Source: Phycisphaerales bacterium UBA966 (GTDB taxonomy: Bacteria > Planctomycetota > Phycisphaerae > Phycisphaerales > SM1A02). From it: a stretch of 13,505 bases of DNA. The DNA lies in the NCBI GenBank assembly GCA_002292895.1, contig DBCE01000142.1, positions 1 through 13,505 on the forward strand. Reading direction: 5' to 3'. Within the stretch, counting starts at the first letter, position 1. Every line of letters begins with the position of its first letter. Both the position numbers and the translations under genes were made by a program. Shown in pieces: positions 7,031 to 13,505 of this stretch. The notes below the pieces were generated by a model. It was not told where the DNA came from and made no database searches. It was given only the letters and a program-made list of their open reading frames with translations.

Positions 7031-7037
7031 AGAGGAG
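7031..7037 (+). promoter_or_regulatory. ribosome binding site AGAGGAG
   Basis: AGAGGAG lies six bases before the ATG at 7044. It decides that start over the longer in-frame GTG at 7002, which would place 14 polar residues before the conserved-looking MDRIRSL and has no comparable site. Strong Shine-Dalgarno sequences are rare in this window, so this gene is probably well translated. Confidence 0.7.
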
Positions 7038-7043
7038 CCTCGC

Positions 7044-8948
7044 ATGGACCGAATTCGATCACTCGTGGCGCTCGCCCGCCTTCGGCTGCTACTTCAGGAG
7101 TGGATGCTTGCGTCTTGGTTTGTGCTGTCCATTGTGGTGGGAGTGGTGCTCCTCCTCATCATTGAGCGCCGGGTGATTGGCGCGTCCGCAGCGATTGGTG
7201 TTCCCAGTCGCAGCGCGTTGTGGTTGGTTGGATCGATCGCCTTCGCATGTGGGTTGGCTGCGCTTATTGGTTGGCTCCAAGTGCGTGCGCGTCAGCAAAC
7301 CATGCAACAGGTGGCCTTGGAACTTGATGCGCGTATCGGTTCGGGCGAGCGACTGTCCACTGCATTGGCACTCTCCGCGGATGAGACATTGTCCGGTGAC
7401 GCCTTCGCGCGTGCAGCGATTGCTGATGCCGTGGCGTATGCGGGTGATCCGGACTTGATCGGGCGGGCGCGTGAGGCATTCCCGGTTCGGCTTGGTGATC
7501 GTTGGTGGGTCGCGCCATCATTGTTGGTTGCAGTGGTCGGAGCGTGGTGGTTCATTCCGCAGCGCATCACTGACCCCGCGGTACTGAAGGATGCAGAAGC
7601 GACGCTCGCAACAGAGCGCCCCAAGAGTCCGGAAGAGAAGCGCCTTGAGGAGTTACTCAAGACCGTTGAACAAACGCCCGAACTTGCTGCCAAGCTTGAC
7701 GCGGAATTGGAGACCGCGCGTCGCACGCTTGATGAAGCTGCCAATGGGCCGATTCGTAGCCCGGATGACGCGGCGCGCGAAAGTCTGAAGCGCATGGCTG
7801 AATTGCAGCAACGCTTGGCGGAAGTTGCTGACAGTAAGGAATCGAAGGCGTCGCGCGAACTGCGTGATTCGCTTGCAAAGTTGGATTTGCCCAAGGACCA
7901 GAACGCTGCGCGTGATCTAGCCGAAGCGCTCAAACAAGGTGACTTTGAAGCGGCCAAGAAGGCGGTTGAAGAACTGAAGAAGGCGGCTGCTGGCAGCGAA
8001 CTCTCCAAGGAAGAACGAGAGAAGTTGGCCAAGGCATTGGAGAACACGGCCAAGCAATTGGAAACGCTTTCAAAGGATCCCGCCAAGATGGCGGAGGCGC
8101 TGCGCAGTGCCGGCATGGACCCGGCACTTGCCAACAATGCACAGGCGCTGAAGCAGGCGATCGCGCAATCAAAGGACTTGAATGATTCGCAGAAAGAGGC
8201 GCTGCAGAAGATGGCGCAGTCCGTCAAAGATGCGCAGTCGCAACTTGGGCAGATGAGTCAGCAGATGGACCAGATGGCATCGCAGTGCAAGAATCCTGGG
8301 CAACAAGGACAGAAGGGCGACCAGGGTCAGAAGGGTCAGACCGGCGAGAAGGGTGAGAAGGGCGAGCAGGGCAGTGAATCGCAAGGGCAAAGCGGCCAAG
8401 GCGAGAAGTCCGGCAAGGATGGCGGCGACATGGCACAGATGCTTGATCAAGCAGAGTCCGATCGCCAGATGGCCATGGCTGCCGACAGTGCCAACGGTCA
8501 ATGTCAGGGTGGACAACAGTCAAGCGGCATGAGTGAAGCGGAAGCGGACAGCGCGCTGAGTGCCAGTGCTGAGAGTGCCAAGAGTGGCAACGGTAATGGC
8601 AAAAAGCAGGGTTCATCCGGAAATCGTGCGGAGGCGGGTGGTGGCGACCGCACGTTCCGTGAAACTGGATTTGGCACCAAACTCCAGAAGGAGAAGGGCC
8701 AGAAGCAGGATGGCGATGTGATTGCGCGGCAACTGGTCGCGGGTCAATCACCAGTGGGTGAGAGCCGCGTTGGTTTGCAGGAAGTGGCCGGCACCATCGC
8801 CACTGGTTACGAGCGTGGTTCCGAGGACGACCCAGTGCCCGCGCACTTGCGCGACGTGCACAAGCGTTACTTCGGTGACCTGCGCAAGAAATTCGAAGAA
8901 CGCGGCGTGGAAGCGAAGAAACCCGCCGGAGATGCCAGTGGCAAGTAG
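7044..8948 (+). CDS. large membrane-anchored coiled-coil protein with collagen-like tract
   Basis: A 634-residue protein with no named family that I can assign with certainty; it resembles DUF4175-like planctomycete proteins encoded beside VWA/Bat-type genes. Order of parts: two N-terminal membrane helices (about 21-40 and 57-78), a soluble segment, a third helix (about 155-171), then a very charged Lys/Glu/Ala-rich region with long coiled-coil character (about 195-415), a collagen-like Gly-X-Y tract (419-443), a Gln/Gly/Ser-rich low-complexity stretch (about 444-560), and a compact end containing VPAHLRDVHKRYFGDLRKKFEERG. After three helices the long C-terminal part lies opposite the N-terminus; the predicted side is uncertain. 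It heads a plus-strand set: the next gene starts 11 bases before its stop. An envelope scaffold or signalling role would be guesswork. Confidence 0.8.
   Translation: MDRIRSLVALARLRLLLQEWMLASWFVLSIVVGVVLLLIIERRVIGASAAIGVPSRSALWLVGSIAFACGLAALIGWLQVRARQQTMQQVALELDARIGSGERLSTALALSADETLSGDAFARAAIADAVAYAGDPDLIGRAREAFPVRLGDRWWVAPSLLVAVVGAWWFIPQRITDPAVLKDAEATLATERPKSPEEKRLEELLKTVEQTPELAAKLDAELETARRTLDEAANGPIRSPDDAARESLKRMAELQQRLAEVADSKESKASRELRDSLAKLDLPKDQNAARDLAEALKQGDFEAAKKAVEELKKAAAGSELSKEEREKLAKALENTAKQLETLSKDPAKMAEALRSAGMDPALANNAQALKQAIAQSKDLNDSQKEALQKMAQSVKDAQSQLGQMSQQMDQMASQCKNPGQQGQKGDQGQKGQTGEKGEKGEQGSESQGQSGQGEKSGKDGGDMAQMLDQAESDRQMAMAADSANGQCQGGQQSSGMSEAEADSALSASAESAKSGNGNGKKQGSSGNRAEAGGGDRTFRETGFGTKLQKEKGQKQDGDVIARQLVAGQSPVGESRVGLQEVAGTIATGYERGSEDDPVPAHLRDVHKRYFGDLRKKFEERGVEAKKPAGDASGK
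8298..8369 (+). repeat. collagen-like Gly-X-Y repeat (8 triplets) inside the coiled-coil protein
   Basis: Codons 419-442 form eight uninterrupted Gly-X-Y triplets (GQQ, GQK, GDQ, GQK, GQT, GEK, GEK, GEQ) followed by another Gly. There is no proline, but Lys at Y followed by Gly and Asp or Glu occurs three times; this KGD/KGE pairing is known to stabilise collagen triple helices by salt bridges. Eight triplets is short for an independent triple helix, and a further Gly-rich region follows without strict periodicity. Confidence 0.65.
8928..8931 (+). promoter_or_regulatory. ribosome binding site GGAG deciding a GTG start
   Basis: GGAG lies six bases before GTG 8938 but touches ATG 8932 with no spacer. 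This favours the GTG as the initiation codon of the substrate-binding protein, inside the end of the preceding gene. Confidence 0.5.
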
Positions 8949-10038
8949 CCGTAAGGCGCTTATCGCTGCATGCATGAGTGCGGCGACGGGTGTCTTGGCG
9001 TTCGTGGCCGGCGGATGTGATCGCACGCCCACGGTCACGGTCTATGCCAGTGCCGATGAGTCGGTGGCGCAGCCAGTGTTCGATCGCTTTGAGAAGGAAA
9101 CTGGCATTCATGTCAATGCCAAGTTTGATACGGAGGCCACCAAAACCACCGGGCTTGCCAACACGCTCCGCGCTGAGCGGGATCGTCCGCGTGCGGATGT
9201 CTTCTGGTCGAACGAACAAGCGGCGCACGTGGCGCTTGCGGCGGAGGGCATCACGGCGCCGTTGCAAGCGAACGGGGCGACTGCAAAGCCGGTGGGTGAT
9301 GGCGCTGCTGTTTCGCGCGCCGCGCAATGGCCCGCAGCCTGGCGCGATGCAGACGGGCGTTGGTTTGCACTTGCGGGTCGGGCGCGTGTCATCGTGTACG
9401 CGCCGGACCGCGTTCCCATGCCGCCCACCGAATGGACTGGTCTGATTGCGCCACGATGGAACGGCAAGATTGCCATGGCTGATCCGCGCTTTGGCACCAC
9501 TCGCAGTCACCTTGGCGCGATGAAGACGTACTGGGATACGTTTGCAATGCCAGGCTATTACGAAGCTTTCATCGAGGGTCTTGCGGAGAATCATCCGAAG
9601 GTGTTGACTTCGGGCAACGCTGGGGTGGTTGATGCAGTGGCGCGCGGTGAAGCAGACATTGGACTCACGGATAGTGACGATGTCTTTGCAGCGCAGGCGC
9701 GTGGACTGAAAGTTGCCATGGTTCTGCCGCGTCATGCGCGGGAAGTGACCACCGCAGGGGGCGGTACCTATTTCATTCCTAATACGGTTGGAATGGTGAA
9801 CGGTGCGCCACACGCTGATGCAGCGCGAACGTTTGTGGAGTTCATGCTCACGCCTGAGACGGAGCGGCAACTTGCCGCGATGCCGGCAAAGCACGCACCG
9901 CTTGTTCATCCCGCCACTGCGAGTGACTTTGTTGTTCCCGATCCGCTGGTCATTCCGCCGCAATTTGTGGCCGCACAATCCGATGTCGCGGTTGATGCAT
10001 TCTTTGCAGCAGTCCGCGCGGTTGAGGAGAAGAAGTAG
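8938..10038 (+). CDS. ABC transporter substrate-binding lipoprotein (Fe(III)/AfuA-FbpA class)
   Basis: A 366-residue periplasmic binding protein. The N-terminus has Arg-Lys, a hydrophobic core and a lipobox-like VAGGC with Cys27, so it is probably lipid-anchored. The mature part fits the class of ferric-iron and related binding proteins: VYASADESVAQPVFDRFEKETGI (split here as about residues 35-57), ADVFWSNE (86-93), WNGKIAMADPRFGTT, GLAENHPKVLTSGNAGVVDAVARGEADIGLTDSDD (about 214-248) and a C-terminal FVEFMLTPETERQLA. In FbpA-like iron binders a Tyr-Tyr pair sits where this protein has SDD (246-248), so the ligand may not be bare Fe3+; that alignment is from memory. ATG 8932 is an alternative start two codons earlier. 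It overlaps the upstream gene and abuts the permease gene, which supports a working importer pair. Confidence 0.85.
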   Translation: MASSRKALIAACMSAATGVLAFVAGGCDRTPTVTVYASADESVAQPVFDRFEKETGIHVNAKFDTEATKTTGLANTLRAERDRPRADVFWSNEQAAHVALAAEGITAPLQANGATAKPVGDGAAVSRAAQWPAAWRDADGRWFALAGRARVIVYAPDRVPMPPTEWTGLIAPRWNGKIAMADPRFGTTRSHLGAMKTYWDTFAMPGYYEAFIEGLAENHPKVLTSGNAGVVDAVARGEADIGLTDSDDVFAAQARGLKVAMVLPRHAREVTTAGGGTYFIPNTVGMVNGAPHADAARTFVEFMLTPETERQLAAMPAKHAPLVHPATASDFVVPDPLVIPPQFVAAQSDVAVDAFFAAVRAVEEKK

Positions 10039-12597
10039 GTGTCGGGGGGATTCGGCGCGCGCCTGGTGGTGTCGGCAGCGATCGTTCTCTTTGCAGTGGC
10101 GGTGGCGTGGCCGATGGTCGCGGGCGCGCGACTCTTTGCAATGGGCGGACAGATTCCAGCCACCTTTAACGGCACTCGCACGCTCGTTGCAACGCTTGGT
10201 TGGTCAGTACTGGCGGCAGCGTGCGCAACCGTAGTGGGGTGGCCGGTTGGTCGAGCCATTCGCTCTGCGCGCAGGGGAAATCTGCTACTGGCACTCTCCG
10301 TGGTGGCGGCTGCGTTGCCTCCGTATGCGGTGTTCTGGACGTGGTGGCAAGCCGCGGGCCCAGGATCAATGGTGGGCGATTGGAGTGCGCGTGGTGGGCA
10401 CTCAGATTCGTTGCGGACAGCGCTGTTGTTAGCGGGGCTGACTTCGTGGGCATGGCCGTTGGCGGCGTGGATGGTGGCCGGGCGTCCAGCGGGCGCAGAA
10501 CCACTCGAACGAGAAGTCGGCGCAGTTGATGGCGAAGGCGTGACGGATCGCCTCCGGCGCGCGTGGCGCACTGATCGCGGCGCGTTGGCGTTGGCATGTG
10601 CAGCATTGATCGTGGTGATTGGCGGATCAACCATCGCCTTTGACTTGGCGCAAGTGCCGACCTTTGGATTTGAACTTCGCACGTTGGACGTACAAGGAAC
10701 TCCGGCAAGCGTGGTTGTCCGGGCGGCGTGGCCCGTGCTGCTCTTTGCGGGTGTGGGCGCAGTGACCTTTGCGTGCTGGCCGATCACGCCGCGCGATGAT
10801 GGTCCGGCGCTCGTGCGTCGTGGTGCAGGAGAGTTGGCGTGGCTGGTCTTGGTGTGCACGTTGATTGCCCCGCTGGCAACCTTGGCGTATGCGCTGATCA
10901 CCCAAGGCGCGCTCGATCGATTTGCAGCAACCAGCGTTCGTGGTGCTGCTGGAACAATCGGTACCGCGGCGATCGCGGGCGCGCTGATTGGCGTGGTGGC
11001 GTGCGGGCATGTGCTGCTTGCCGCACGCGGAACACGCGGAACGCGCTTCTTGGAACGACTTCTGTTGGCGGGCTGGATGATTGCTGCGCTGGTACCCGCC
11101 ACCGTGGCGGCAGTGACGCTGGTAGCAGCATGGAACATTGATTCTGTTGGCCCATGGATCTACGACACACCCGCGGTGGTTGTGCTCTCGCATCTGGGGC
11201 GATTTGGCGTGGTTGGTGCATGGCTTGGGCGCCTTGTGGCACTTAGCGAGCCGCGTGAGCGTCGTGAGTTGCGCGCCATTGATGGCGGAGGTTCGCGCGG
11301 ATTGCTGCAAGCGCTGGCGCCTGAAGTGCGCGGCGCGGGCATGGCCGCAGTACTGGTGGGCACCACACTTGCGGCTGGCGAAGTGGTGGCGGCAGCGCGC
11401 GTGGAGCCGCCCGGTTGGGCTTGGTCGGCATCAACTTTACTGAACGCCATTCACTATCAGCAGCCAGCAACAGTGTTGGGATCCCTGCTGGCATTGCTGG
11501 TGGTGGCGGCGGGTGCGGGAGGTGCGGTGGCATTGATGAGCGCGCGGGGTGAACGCCTGCGCGGGACAGCAGTGCTGTTGTTACTCATGGTGGTGATTGC
11601 CGGGTGTCGTGAAGTGCCAGTGCCACCAAGTGGTCCGCACGTTCAGGCAACGCGTTGGTTTGGCGCGCCCGGGCGTGGTCGTGGTCAATTTGAATACCCG
11701 CGTGCCATGGACATTGATCCGCGTGATGGAACGGTCTTAGTAGTGGATCGTCAAGCACGCGTACAACGCTTTGCGCCCGATGGCAAGTTCATTTCAGAGT
11801 GGTCGATGCCGGAGAAATCGCTGGGAAAGCCAACTGGAATTGGTGTTGGCACGGACGGTCGCGTGTGGGTTGCGGACACGCACTATCACCGCGTCATCTG
11901 TTGGTCGCCCGATGGCAAGGAACTGTTCCGCATGGGCGAGTACGGCAATGGTCCCGGGCAATTCATCTATCCATGCGATGTAGAAGTTGCGCCGGACAAC
12001 ACCGTGTGGGTGTGTGAGTTTGGCGGCAACGACCGCATTCAGGTGTTCACGCCGGACGGAAAGTTTCTACGTTCCATTGGTGGCAATGGACGAGAGCTCG
12101 GGCAGTTTGATCGACCGCAGTCGATTGGATTTTCAACTGACGGCCGTGAGGTCTATGTAGCGGATGCATGCAACCACCGGATTCAAGTGCTCACCATGGA
12201 AGGAGTGCCGGTTCGGTCATTTGGTAAAGCCGGTCCCAATGACGGTGAGATGGCGTACCCCTACGGTTTGGAAGTTGTCCCGGATGGCACGGTGTTGGTC
12301 ACCGAGTTTGGTAACCACCGCGTGCAGCGCTTCAATGCTGCCGATGGGCGGTCGCTGGGAACCGTGCGCGCCGTGTCCGGCGCACCCACGCCGCTGGTGC
12401 TGCATGTGATCGATGGAGATCGCGTTCGATCCGTACCAAGTGGTGAGAATTCCCTGCGATTCCCCTGGGCGATTGGCGTTCGGGGTAACGATGCTTTTAT
12501 CTTGGATTCTGGGCATTCGCGCGTCTTGGTGGCGCCCCTTGATTCAGTGTGCACGTCGGGTGCATCGGTCGTCCCGTTTTCGGTGCCGCTGCGGTAG
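10039..12597 (+). CDS. ABC transporter permease fused to a six-bladed NHL beta-propeller
   Basis: One 852-codon frame starting at a GTG directly after the upstream TAG, with GAGGAG at 10024-10029 as ribosome site. Residues 1-499 form a two-module importer permease of the ThiP/FbpB kind with about twelve hydrophobic segments. Two equivalent cytoplasmic EAA-like loops are seen at 159-167 and 410-418, sharing the pattern A-[VI]-D-G-x-G. Residues 500-523 look like a lipoprotein signal peptide: ATG, basic residues, a hydrophobic run and lipobox IAGC. Residues about 545-845 carry six NHL-type repeats with GQFxxPxxIxxxxDGxVxVxDxxxxRIQxFxPDGKF, enough for one beta-propeller. By the positive-inside rule the propeller would face the periplasm. 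Either this is a true fusion, or the propeller is also made separately from the internal ATG. The partner ATPase is not in the window. Confidence 0.85.
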   Translation: MSGGFGARLVVSAAIVLFAVAVAWPMVAGARLFAMGGQIPATFNGTRTLVATLGWSVLAAACATVVGWPVGRAIRSARRGNLLLALSVVAAALPPYAVFWTWWQAAGPGSMVGDWSARGGHSDSLRTALLLAGLTSWAWPLAAWMVAGRPAGAEPLEREVGAVDGEGVTDRLRRAWRTDRGALALACAALIVVIGGSTIAFDLAQVPTFGFELRTLDVQGTPASVVVRAAWPVLLFAGVGAVTFACWPITPRDDGPALVRRGAGELAWLVLVCTLIAPLATLAYALITQGALDRFAATSVRGAAGTIGTAAIAGALIGVVACGHVLLAARGTRGTRFLERLLLAGWMIAALVPATVAAVTLVAAWNIDSVGPWIYDTPAVVVLSHLGRFGVVGAWLGRLVALSEPRERRELRAIDGGGSRGLLQALAPEVRGAGMAAVLVGTTLAAGEVVAAARVEPPGWAWSASTLLNAIHYQQPATVLGSLLALLVVAAGAGGAVALMSARGERLRGTAVLLLLMVVIAGCREVPVPPSGPHVQATRWFGAPGRGRGQFEYPRAMDIDPRDGTVLVVDRQARVQRFAPDGKFISEWSMPEKSLGKPTGIGVGTDGRVWVADTHYHRVICWSPDGKELFRMGEYGNGPGQFIYPCDVEVAPDNTVWVCEFGGNDRIQVFTPDGKFLRSIGGNGRELGQFDRPQSIGFSTDGREVYVADACNHRIQVLTMEGVPVRSFGKAGPNDGEMAYPYGLEVVPDGTVLVTEFGNHRVQRFNAADGRSLGTVRAVSGAPTPLVLHVIDGDRVRSVPSGENSLRFPWAIGVRGNDAFILDSGHSRVLVAPLDSVCTSGASVVPFSVPLR
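11536..11607 (+). other. in-frame lipoprotein signal peptide at the permease-NHL junction
   Basis: Codons 500-523 begin with ATG and read as a complete type II signal peptide: n-region SARGERLRG with three Arg, a hydrophobic run TAVLLLLMVV, and a consensus lipobox IAGC whose Cys is codon 523 (11605-11607). A strong GGGAGGTG lies at 11517-11524, with its GGAGG core 13 bases before the ATG, a little far but possibly usable. Thus the NHL part could be started independently, or cut from the permease by signal peptidase II. Confidence 0.6.
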
Positions 12598-12615
12598 CGT
12601 GGAGCACAAGTAGAT

Positions 12616-13505
12616 ATGAACGTCACCTTTGAACATCCCTTGGCACTGGCGATCTTGGCGCTCGCGTTGCCATTCTGGTGGATGTCGTGGCGGAGCGTGC
12701 CGGTCCTGGGCAGATGGAAGGCGTGGGGCGGATTGGCGTTGCGCATCTTGGTGCTGCTTTGCCTGACCGTGGCGGTGGCGCGTCCGAGCATCGTTCGTGA
12801 GACTGACGCCATGAGCGTCTTGGTGGTGGCGGATTCAAGCGACAGCATTCCGCTTGCGCTGCGCACGCAAGCCGAGAAGGCGGTGCGTGAGGCAGTTGCT
12901 CGCAAGGAGCGTCCTGAAGATCGGATGGGCGCGGTGACGGTCGCACGCGACGCAGTCATTGCAGCCATGCCTGCCAATGCGGGTGAAGTGACGCTCACGG
13001 GTCATGTCGGCGATATGCAAGCCACTGATTTGGCGGCCGGAGTACGCATGGCGCTGGCAACGCAGCCTGGCGATACCACTGCGCGGATTCTGCTGCTCTC
13101 TGATGGCAATCAGACTGCCGGGAGTCTTGAAGACGCGGCGGCGCTGGCCAAGGCGGCTGGCGTTCCGATTGATGTTGTTCCGCTTGAGTATCAACACAAC
13201 AACGAAGTGCTCATTGAGTCATTGCGTGCCCCAACGCGGGCGCGTGAGGGCCAATCGATTGATCTGCGGATTTCCATTCGAAGCCAGCGTCCTGCAAGTG
13301 GGCGCATTCTGTTGTGGCAGAATGATGAACCGATCGATCTTGATGCCGCGAGTGATGGGCTTGGGTATGCAGTGGAATTGCAGCCGGGCGCCAATCTGGT
13401 GACGCTGCCCGTTGTTGCTGACGGCTCGGGCGCACAGCGATTCCGAGCCGTATTTGAGCCAACGGAGTCCGCCATGGATTCGGTGCAGCAGAACAACACC
13501 GGCGC
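12616..13505 (+). CDS. VWA-domain membrane protein (BatA/YegL-like), 3' end cut by window edge
   Basis: The frame is open from the ATG at 12616 to the window edge (296 complete codons); the C-terminal part lies outside. Two membrane helices open the protein (about residues 8-24 and 38-56), followed by a von Willebrand factor A-like domain. Its metal-ion-dependent adhesion site appears intact: D73-S-S-D-S77 fits DxSxS, Thr137 in ATDLAAGVRMAL, and Asp163 in ILLLSDGNQT. After about residue 195 a beta-sandwich-like region follows (EVLIESLRAPTRAREGQ). Planctomycetes encode many such proteins, often 700-900 residues long with a glutamine-amidotransferase-like end, next to MoxR and DUF58 genes. The start has GGAG at 12601-12604, eleven bases upstream, and lies 18 bases after the permease-NHL stop, so it is probably in the same operon. 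Confidence 0.85.
   Translation, partial: MNVTFEHPLALAILALALPFWWMSWRSVPVLGRWKAWGGLALRILVLLCLTVAVARPSIVRETDAMSVLVVADSSDSIPLALRTQAEKAVREAVARKERPEDRMGAVTVARDAVIAAMPANAGEVTLTGHVGDMQATDLAAGVRMALATQPGDTTARILLLSDGNQTAGSLEDAAALAKAAGVPIDVVPLEYQHNNEVLIESLRAPTRAREGQSIDLRISIRSQRPASGRILLWQNDEPIDLDAASDGLGYAVELQPGANLVTLPVVADGSGAQRFRAVFEPTESAMDSVQQNNTG

Noticed and set aside
7292..8227. A 311-codon minus-strand frame rich in Ser and Ala
   Set aside because: It mirrors the Lys/Glu/Ala coiled-coil codons of the plus-strand gene and shows no independent features.
8224..9978. A 584-codon minus-strand open frame opposite the coiled-coil and binding-protein genes
   Set aside because: Its translation is an Arg/His/Ser/Pro-rich string without domains, while the plus strand encodes clearly recognisable proteins; it is a GC-driven antisense shadow.
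9906..11138. A 410-codon minus-strand open frame opposite the permease
   Set aside because: Low-complexity Ala/Thr/Ser/Pro translation and complete overlap with a permease that has paired EAA-like loops; treated as a shadow.

Overview
The window is GC-rich, almost fully coding bacterial DNA (no gene-free stretch longer than about 110 bases). The gene mix suggests a planctomycete-like bacterium, perhaps of the Phycisphaerae: a secreted squalene-cyclase-fold protein, a membrane-anchored coiled-coil protein beside a von Willebrand A (VWA) membrane protein, an NHL-propeller fusion, and few Shine-Dalgarno sites. This assignment is inference from gene content, with moderate to low confidence. No RNA gene, insertion sequence, CRISPR array or phage gene was seen.

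Layout. (1) Bases 1-546, minus strand: the N-terminal part of an alpha/beta hydrolase cut by the left edge. (2) Bases 558-3150, plus strand: a tight three-gene set with 4-base ATGA overlaps, made of rsmD (16S rRNA guanine-N2 methyltransferase), a secreted alpha/alpha-toroid protein and ispD (MEP isoprenoid pathway). (3) Bases 3151-3226: a short convergent junction holding a two-copy 27-bp imperfect tandem repeat. (4) Bases 3227-6933, minus strand, transcribed leftwards from about 6940: a secreted coiled-coil protein of unknown role, then a ferrous-iron uptake block. The block comprises a protein fusing a BFD-type [2Fe-2S] domain to FeoA, then FeoB (GTGA overlap), then a 62-residue Cys-rich single-pass membrane protein that starts directly after the feoB stop. 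(5) Bases 6934-7043: a divergent promoter region with a perfect TATAAT facing left, so close to its ATG that the mRNA may be leaderless. (6) Bases 7044-13505, plus strand: a four-gene set with overlaps or gaps of 18 bases or less. It holds a large membrane-anchored coiled-coil protein with a short collagen-like tract, a lipoprotein-type ABC substrate-binding protein of the Fe(III)/AfuA-FbpA class, a two-module ABC permease fused to an NHL beta-propeller, and a VWA membrane protein cut by the right edge.

How the genes may work together. The Feo block should import Fe2+: FeoB is the GTPase-permease, the FeoA domain its cytosolic partner, and the Fe-S domain a possible redox or iron sensor tied to it. 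The divergent plus-strand set contains an ABC importer related to ferric iron systems, so the centre of the window may be iron-themed, although the usual iron-binding tyrosine pair seems absent from the binding protein and no ATPase is visible. The most unusual item is the permease-NHL reading frame: a textbook lipoprotein signal peptide with a perfect lipobox lies in frame exactly at the domain junction.
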